From positions 17,236,001 to 17,300,000 of the forward strand of contig CM060734.1 of NCBI GenBank assembly GCA_030704615.1: DNA of 64,000 nucleotides, written 5' to 3'. The DNA comes from Takakia lepidozioides. Its lineage: Eukaryota > Streptophyta > Takakiopsida > Takakiales > Takakiaceae. Shown piece by piece: positions 58,326 through 64,000 of the stretch. Each line of letters begins with the position of its first letter. The stretch's first letter is position 1. The notes under the pieces were generated by a model, which was not told where the DNA came from, did not search any database, and worked only from the letters and a program-made list of their open reading frames with translations. The position numbers were made by a program, and so were the translations under genes.

Positions 58326-59040
58326 TCTAGACCCACAGAAATGTTTTGGCTGTAACAATTGAAGAAATGCCTGCAGGGCACAAAGCATAAACGTATGGTT
58401 GCCACAAAAAGCTATGGGTAATTTCTTGTAAGCCTGCGGGGCTTGCAAGCATCGATCAAGAGAAAAGATCCGCTCTGTTCTTTCGTCCCTATGCCACTGC
58501 GTAAGTAATATTGCGAGCGTATAGTCTGTTAGTTCCTCCATAGCTTCAAAGCTATAGCATTGATGGTTTGTCCCGTCGAGACGCCCGTTACTTAGAACGA
58601 CGCCGACTCTTGCGCTTAAATTCCCTCCAATTTCTTGATCCCTTTTCTGGCTTTCGATTGGCTGTAACCGCTGTGACTGGATTTTAGATTTAATTTTCTT
58701 TAGTGGACTTTCCCTGCTGGACTGTCCACTAGGATAACACATGTGACAAGAATTTCGCTTTTTTGTACTTGCCGTTTGTTCTGTTGCCCCTTTTCCGTAT
58801 TCATTAATGGGCCCGCCATTCATCCGAATTGACGTGCTAATTAGGTATTTTGACGGCCATTCTTGTCCTCTTTCTTGATGACATCTGTTCTTGCACTTCC
58901 TTCTCAGCTGTGTGTTGCGCCTTGACTTCCACGTGTCCCTTTCTAAACTGGCTTCCGTCCTTTCTTCCGCCGGCCATTTCCGTGAAGTTATCCTGCGTCC
59001 ACCTGTCACTGATTCTATGGATTGTGTAACCCTAGTAGGC

Positions 59041-59290
59041 TGTGTTAAGCTGTGACAGGCTGTGTCATACTGTGGTACGCCGTGATAGGCTGTGATACAC
59101 TGTGGTAAGCTGTGATAGGCTGTGACACGTTGTGGTAGGTTGTGATATGGTGTGTCGCGCCTTGATGGGCTGTGATAGGCTGTGTCACGTCGTGATGGAC
59201 TGTGACAGGCTGTGTTGCGCCTTGATGGGCTGTGATAGGTTGTGTCGCGCCTTGATGGGCTGTGATAGGCTGTGTCGCGCTTGTTCTGCC
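59041..59290. repeat. GGCTGTGATA-type minisatellite
   Basis: About 10-14-bp units (AGGCTGTGATAGGCTGTG and variants, some with TCGCGCCTTGATG). Antisense translation gives HSPS/AYHS repeats that extend an ORF but are not protein evidence. Confidence 0.85.
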
Positions 59291-60078
59291 CGCCCTGGTC
59301 ATATATGCTCGGCCTAGCGACAAGTGCTCCATACTCCTTTGGTAACACTGGCGCAGCCCGTGACTGCTTTTGCGTTTCAACATGCAAATCATGCTGCAAT
59401 GGTTTGTCATGGATACCACTGTACCCTTCAACTTATTGGCATTGACTCTTCCCAGCATTTCTTTGTTAATGGTTTGTAACATGGCGGTGTTGTTATCATA
59501 CATCTTTTGTATGACATAAGGTCATTTCCATGGTGATTTAAGCTTAGAAGCTTTAATCTTTCCCTTCTTCTGCAACCATAGAACCAAATCTCCCGTCTTA
59601 AAAGTCTTTAACTTGCCTTCATCAAACTGTTCCTTCTTTTCATCTGAATTCTGGTCATATTATCAGCTGCATCAGCACGTACTTCTTCCACATGGTATAA
59701 TTCATGTTTCCTGACCTTAATGGAATCTTGCAATTCCATTCTCTTTCCCCATTCCGTTCTCATGGTAGGTAACAGGAATTCCACTGGAAGTAAAGCTTCC
59801 ATACCATAAACTAATTGGAATGGTGTATACTTAGTGGTGACTTTATATGAAGTCCTGTATGACCACAAAGCTGTCAGCAGCTTTGTATCCCAATCCGTTC
59901 TGTTTGCATTGACTATCTTAGCCAAGATAGTACATAGTATTTTGTTGGTAGCCTCTGCCTGCCCATTACCCTGTGGGTAATATGTTGTACTCTTCCTATG
60001 CACAATCATGAACTCTTTAGTCAATAATTCAATGGTCTCATTAATGAAGTGACTTCCCTGATCACTGATAAATTCCAA
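59291..60078 (-). pseudogene. integrase C-terminal part, Gypsy family 3
   Basis: [12 protein letters not shown], then PQGNGQAEATN (second D and E of the DDE triad) and the PFQLVYGMEALLP block. Split from the main pol ORF by a one-base shift near 60060. The final segment (NKEMLGRVNANKLKG) is in yet another frame. Confidence 0.75.
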
Positions 60079-62102
60079 GGACAGCCAAATCGTGTAAGTA
60101 TGTTCTCATACAGGAACCTTGCTGTGGACTTGGCTGTGTTGTCCCTCAAAGCTTTAGCTTCCACCCACTTCGTAGTATAATCAGTGGCTGTAATTATGTA
60201 CCTGTTCTGTGTATTCTTGGCTGGTGGGTTAATTGGTCCAACAAAGTCTAGTCCCCATTTCTGAAATGGTTCCGTAGGCATTGTAGGATGCAAAGCCATC
60301 TTCCCAGATCTCTGCAAAGGTCCTAGCCTCTGACATTCATCACAACTCTGACAATACTTGTGTACATCTTTGAACAAAGTAGGCCACCAGTAACCTGCAT
60401 GTAGTATTTTCCTGCTGGTAGTCTCTTCTCCAAAATGACCTCCTGCCACTCCTTTATGAACTTCCTCCAAAACTTTATTAACTTCATGGTGGTATAAGCA
60501 TCGCTTCAGCACTCCATCTGGTCCTAGCTTATACATTCTGCTCCCTACCATAGTGTAAGGTAGAGCCTTGATAGCAATTCTCTTTCTCTGCTCCTTTCCA
60601 TAACTTGGTGGGCACTGACCATGAGCAAGGTAGTATCTGATTGGCCACTGCCAATCTAACCAGTCATCTGCACTTCCCTGCACCTCCACTGCAAATAGAC
60701 TCGCATCTGGTAATTGATCATCTACTCCCGTGGCTGGTTCTCCTGTTGATAACCGTGACAAGTGATCCGCCACAAGATGCAGCCTCCCAGGCTTGTAAAC
60801 AACCTCGAACTCAAACTCGTGCAAGATTATCAACCATCTTGCTATTCTTCCGCTTATCAGAGGTTTGTTTACCAGGTATATCAGAGCCTGGTGATCCACA
60901 TAGAACATAAACTTCTTGCCCAACAGGTAATGCCTGAATTTCTTCACTGCATAGATCATTGCCAATGCTTCTCTTTCCGTTGTGCTATAATTTCTTTCGG
61001 CATTGTTCATCAATCGGCTAGCATAGTACACAGGTGAATCTATCCTTCCTGTAACATTTTGGGCTAACACTGCTCCTAGTGCTTCTCCAGAAGCATCACA
61101 GTGAACATGAAATATTTCCTGCCAGTGAGGATTAATCAGCACAGGTGTAGTTGTTACTGACAATGTAAGTTCCTCAAAAGCCTGTTGACATTCAGGTGTC
61201 CATGCAAACACTGCATCTTTCTTCAGAAGTTTGCTCAATGGTGCTGCTATCTGTGCATACCGTCTGACAAATCTTCTGTAATAGCTGGTTTGTCCAAGGA
61301 ATCTCCTTAGACTCTTAACATTCACTGGTGGTGGAGAGGCTTTAATGGCCTCTGTTTTCCTGGGATCCACAAGAAGTCCCCTCTTACACACAATGTGTCC
61401 CAGAAGCACCCCTGAGTTCACACAGAAAGTACACTTCTCTGGATTCAGGCCCAGACCTCTCATCCTGCATCTGGCCAAACATAACTCCAATTTATGCAAG
61501 TGCTCATTCTTAGAGCTGTACACATTGAAATCATCCAAGAACACCTGCATGACTTTGTATGCATAAGCACCCCAGTCTGTGATGAAAGCTGTCTTTCCTT
61601 GGTCTTCTTCTGCCACTTGCACTTGATTATAACCACTGAAGCCATCCATGAATGAGTACATCTCATGGCCTGCCACAGTGTCTAATACTGCTTCTGTGAA
61701 TGGCAAAGGGAAAGGATCTTTCTTCGTACAAGCATTCAGCTTCTTGTAGTTCACACAAACTCTTAGTTTACCATTCTTCTTGGGAACTATCACAATGGGT
61801 GACAACCAAGTTGTATACTCTATTGGGTATATAAACTTAGCCTCAGCCAACTTCTTGATCTCTTCTCCAACCTTCTGTGCGTAGTTGGGATTCATTCTGT
61901 ACCTTGCCTGCTTGATTGGTACTGACCCTGGTTCCAGTTCAATCTTATGCTGACAGATTTCAGGTGGTATCCCTTTTAGATCCTCATAGCTCCAAGCAAA
62001 TACATCTCTGTATTTGATGAACAAACTCTTAGCTTCTTCAAAGAATTCTGGCTCCAAATCAGCTCCTACCCACCATCCTCGGTTCCTCTTTAGTTCCCAC
62101 AT
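60021..62102 (-). CDS. pol: reverse transcriptase, RNase H and integrase N-terminus, Gypsy family 3
   Basis: One open frame of 693 codons. [53 protein letters not shown]. RNase [44 protein letters not shown]. Integrase: H2C2 ([30 protein letters not shown]) and WGLDFVGPI. Compared with the 25-kb relative, about 27 codons including the LCNAPATFQ block (RT motif B) are missing between YKVM and QVFLDD near 61550, precisely in frame. RT is therefore probably inactive although the ORF is open. The frame is lost just before the second catalytic Asp of integrase. Confidence 0.85.
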   Translation of the reverse strand: MWELKRNRGWWVGADLEPEFFEEAKSLFIKYRDVFAWSYEDLKGIPPEICQHKIELEPGSVPIKQARYRMNPNYAQKVGEEIKKLAEAKFIYPIEYTTWLSPIVIVPKKNGKLRVCVNYKKLNACTKKDPFPLPFTEAVLDTVAGHEMYSFMDGFSGYNQVQVAEEDQGKTAFITDWGAYAYKVMQVFLDDFNVYSSKNEHLHKLELCLARCRMRGLGLNPEKCTFCVNSGVLLGHIVCKRGLLVDPRKTEAIKASPPPVNVKSLRRFLGQTSYYRRFVRRYAQIAAPLSKLLKKDAVFAWTPECQQAFEELTLSVTTTPVLINPHWQEIFHVHCDASGEALGAVLAQNVTGRIDSPVYYASRLMNNAERNYSTTEREALAMIYAVKKFRHYLLGKKFMFYVDHQALIYLVNKPLISGRIARWLIILHEFEFEVVYKPGRLHLVADHLSRLSTGEPATGVDDQLPDASLFAVEVQGSADDWLDWQWPIRYYLAHGQCPPSYGKEQRKRIAIKALPYTMVGSRMYKLGPDGVLKRCLYHHEVNKVLEEVHKGVAGGHFGEETTSRKILHAGYWWPTLFKDVHKYCQSCDECQRLGPLQRSGKMALHPTMPTEPFQKWGLDFVGPINPPAKNTQNRYIITATDYTTKWVEAKALRDNTAKSTARFLYENILTRFGCPWNLSVIREVTSLMRPLNY

Positions 62103-62334
62103 TCACTTCCCTCACTTGCTCATCAGCTGTGATTGTCCAACCAGTCACCACTTCATCCTGTAAACTCACAGTGGCTGGTTCCTCTAGGATTTCCATTTCT
62201 CCTTCTTTTTCTTCATAGAAATGTGATGGGTAACTGCTGGTTTCCTCTTCAATTGGTGTTGCTGACACTACACCACAGCAGATACCTTTAAACAACTTAG
62301 GCCTTCCAGCCGCATCTCTGCAACCTGCTCCCAC
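62059..62334 (-). pseudogene. linker between protease and RT, Gypsy family 3
   Basis: A 91-codon frame ([36 protein letters not shown]) matching the linker at 24.5-24.7 kb. It is frame-shifted relative to both neighbours, so gag-pro and pol are not one ORF here. Confidence 0.6.
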
Positions 62335-63904
62335 TCTGGGTGTGCAGCAAACAGGGTAGCTTCCTGCTCCTCATCCAGTCCTCCTCTCCAGTCATACTCT
62401 CTGACCCCTCGAGGTCTTCTCGTAGCAGGTAATCTACTAGATTTCTTTGTGGTAATTTGTATCTCTGCATCCCATTATGCACGGTTAGTAACTGAGAATT
62501 CCAGTCATGGAATACCCTGGCCTGTTTCAGCCACGGACGTCCCAATAATAAGGAGTAAGCCTCCATGACTTCATCCATCTTCAACACAGTTACTGTGATC
62601 ATAAAGATCATCTTTTGTATCTGTATCTTAACTCCTCTTATTAATCCCAATGGCTGTACACTTCTTTGATCTGCCATTGTTACTGTAAATGGGGCTGGTT
62701 TCATGTTACTTAGACCAAGCTTCTTTCTTAATTGGTCTGTCATGATATTTACTCCAGAGCCTCCATCTATCAGTACATCAGTTAGTTCTGTGCTTCCAAT
62801 TCTCAATTGGATTACTGGCATAGAATCATCAAAGTCCATGACTGTTTCTCGCCCTTCCGGCTTCACATTATAACTGGTCACCTTGCTGTTCAGGTCTGTG
62901 TTTCCTGTCTCCTGGGCAATTCGATTGATTGCTTGATACAGCCTGTGTCTACAATAAGGTGCCACAGCCAATAGCTGTCCAATGGTAATCTCTGCTTTGG
63001 TCTGGCATATTACTTCAGCCAAAGTCCCTTCATTACTCTGCATGTCTGCATCTTCTTTCTTCCTTTCATCCTCACTCACTTCTTCTTCTCCATCAGAATC
63101 AGAGGAATCTGCCACAGGAATATCAGTACTCTTCTGCATTTCCCTTATGGTATCTGCCACTTCCTTGTGCAGTTCCTTCTCATCTCTCCAAGCCTCATCA
63201 TCTTCAGGCATATCACTGCCACCTTCATTATCATCCTCTTCCTCAACTACTGGAGGTATTAGTTTGGCTTTGCTTCTTGTTACTATCATTGTACTTACTT
63301 CTGGTACAACACATGGCCTAACCATGTGAGCTGCCACCACTGGGCCCTCATTCACAGGAGCTCTCATCTCATTCTGGTGTCTAATCCAGAATGAACAGGC
63401 TGCCTTGCGATGTCCTGGCTGATTACAATAGTAACATAGTTCTTCACCATTGGGTCCTCGCCCTTGGTCTGCTCTTGGATTATTTCTGTAATCCTGATTC
63501 CCGGGCTGGTAATTCCCCCTTGGATTACCCTGATAGTTGCCTCTGGAATTTCCTTGGTAATTCCCTCTTGAATTACCTCTCCCTTCCATGCCATTGTTAT
63601 AACCACCAGACCTACCATAGTGGTCCTGATCATTGTTTCTTCTTGGCTGGGGCTGCACCTGATGCACCCTTACTTGCCTAGGTTCTCTTGCAACTGTCCT
63701 TCTGTTGTAGTAACAATTCTCAGTAGAATGGTTATCCATTTTACAGATAGTACAGTGTTTCTCCTTCATGTGGCATTCTGTGGTGGTATGGCCTTCATTC
63801 TGGCACTTTGCACACCATACACCCTTCCTCCAATGTGTTGCAGCCTCTGTGGCATACTTCTTCAAGATTTCTTCCAATCTTTTCTCATAGTTATCCCTCT
63901 TCAA
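62297..63904 (-). CDS. gag C-terminus and aspartic protease, Gypsy family 3
   Basis: Three CCHC knuckles (CAKCQNEGHTTTEC, CTICKMDNHSTENC, CYYCNQPGHRKAAC), a Gly/Asn/Arg repeat tract (RGNSRGNYQGN units), an acidic linker, and a retropepsin domain with DVLIDGGSGVNIMT, PFTVTMADQRSVQPLG and YSLLLGRPWL. Gag binds the genomic RNA and the protease processes the polyprotein. The capsid lies beyond the window; an acidic stretch at 63905-64000 in another frame suggests a frameshift at the border. Ends at about 62297, overlapping the linker frame. Confidence 0.8.
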   Translation of the reverse strand: MKRDNYEKRLEEILKKYATEAATHWRKGVWCAKCQNEGHTTTECHMKEKHCTICKMDNHSTENCYYNRRTVAREPRQVRVHQVQPQPRRNNDQDHYGRSGGYNNGMEGRGNSRGNYQGNSRGNYQGNPRGNYQPGNQDYRNNPRADQGRGPNGEELCYYCNQPGHRKAACSFWIRHQNEMRAPVNEGPVVAAHMVRPCVVPEVSTMIVTRSKAKLIPPVVEEEDDNEGGSDMPEDDEAWRDEKELHKEVADTIREMQKSTDIPVADSSDSDGEEEVSEDERKKEDADMQSNEGTLAEVICQTKAEITIGQLLAVAPYCRHRLYQAINRIAQETGNTDLNSKVTSYNVKPEGRETVMDFDDSMPVIQLRIGSTELTDVLIDGGSGVNIMTDQLRKKLGLSNMKPAPFTVTMADQRSVQPLGLIRGVKIQIQKMIFMITVTVLKMDEVMEAYSLLLGRPWLKQARVFHDWNSQLLTVHNGMQRYKLPQRNLVDYLLREDLEGSESMTGEEDWMRSRKLPCLLHTQSGSRLQRCGWKA

Positions 63905-64000
63905 CTTCTCCTTTCTCTTACTCTTCCTTTTAGTTCTTGCTCTTCTTCTTCATCTGACTCATCCTCAGAGTCCTCATCATCCCTTTTCTCTCTCCTGAGC

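Larger units (their letters stand above)
55186..64000 (-). mobile_element. Ty3/Gypsy family 3 element: gag, protease, pol and accessory ORF (5' end beyond window)
   Basis: On the minus strand: gag knuckles and protease (63.9-62.3 kb), RT-RNase H-integrase (62.1-59.6 kb), minisatellite (59.3-59.0 kb), accessory ORF (58.3-55.19 kb). Its 3' end and LTR are displaced to 49710-51085. It has fewer lesions than the other elements, suggesting a younger insertion. Confidence 0.8.

Noticed and set aside
59045-59399. Protein with TAYHSPSRR repeats
   Set aside because: Produced by translating the GGCTGTG minisatellite antisense; I place the accessory ORF start downstream at 58325.

Overview
This window holds no recognisable housekeeping gene. 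It is a mosaic of nested, mostly decayed mobile elements in a large, intron-containing, repeat-rich nuclear genome. Ty3/Gypsy elements of plant type (DGGS and DSGA proteases, FLDD/YIDD reverse transcriptases, an extra ORF after the integrase), a tRNA-derived SINE, short GT-AG introns and an AATAAA signal fit a streptophyte. A charophyte alga of the Chara type is my best guess, from recollection of repeat-derived reading frames like those here; I could not test it.

The most interesting content is a family of elements I do not recognise from any described transposon class. Each carries two divergent intron-containing genes. One encodes a MULE-like DDE transposase-type protein with a Cys/His zinc-binding region. 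The other encodes a ParB/sulfiredoxin-like domain (GNHRLLAW motif) fused to a degenerate beta-class N6-adenine/N4-cytosine DNA methyltransferase (motif IV reads DIPDG, motif I reads GTG). Parts of four copies are present: copy 1 (1-11985), copy 2 (about 35850-39460, internally deleted), copy 3a (41556-44790) and copy 3b (46366-49709 plus 51085-55185, split by an inversion). Copies 1, 3a and 3b carry arrays of copy-specific palindromes. In copies 1 and 3b an array sits in the same intron, with related palindromes also in the divergent promoter region.

Layout: 1-2570 transposase (-); 2571-5246 palindrome arrays; 5247-11756 ParB-methyltransferase gene (+) with a second array in its fifth intron. 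12108-19627 is a Gypsy element whose protease ORF runs into a DNMT3/DRM-like cytosine-5 methyltransferase and whose integrase ends in a PHD finger; it ends in one LTR followed by a partial second LTR. 19628-29265 is a second Gypsy element between long inverted repeats. 30727-35190 (-) is the 3' end (accessory ORF plus LTR) of a third Gypsy family. 35850-46070 holds copies 2 and 3a, a SINE with a perfect target duplication, and an RRM-like ORF remnant. 46366-55185 is copy 3b. From 55186 to the end (-) is a long Gypsy element (gag-pol-accessory ORF) whose 3' end and LTR now lie at 49710-51085 because an approximately 5.5 kb inversion cut both it and copy 3b.

Most genes are broken by frameshifts and by stop codons that look like C-to-T changes (CAG to TAG, CGA to TGA). 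That is the decay expected of methylated repeats, here in elements that themselves encode methyltransferase-like proteins.
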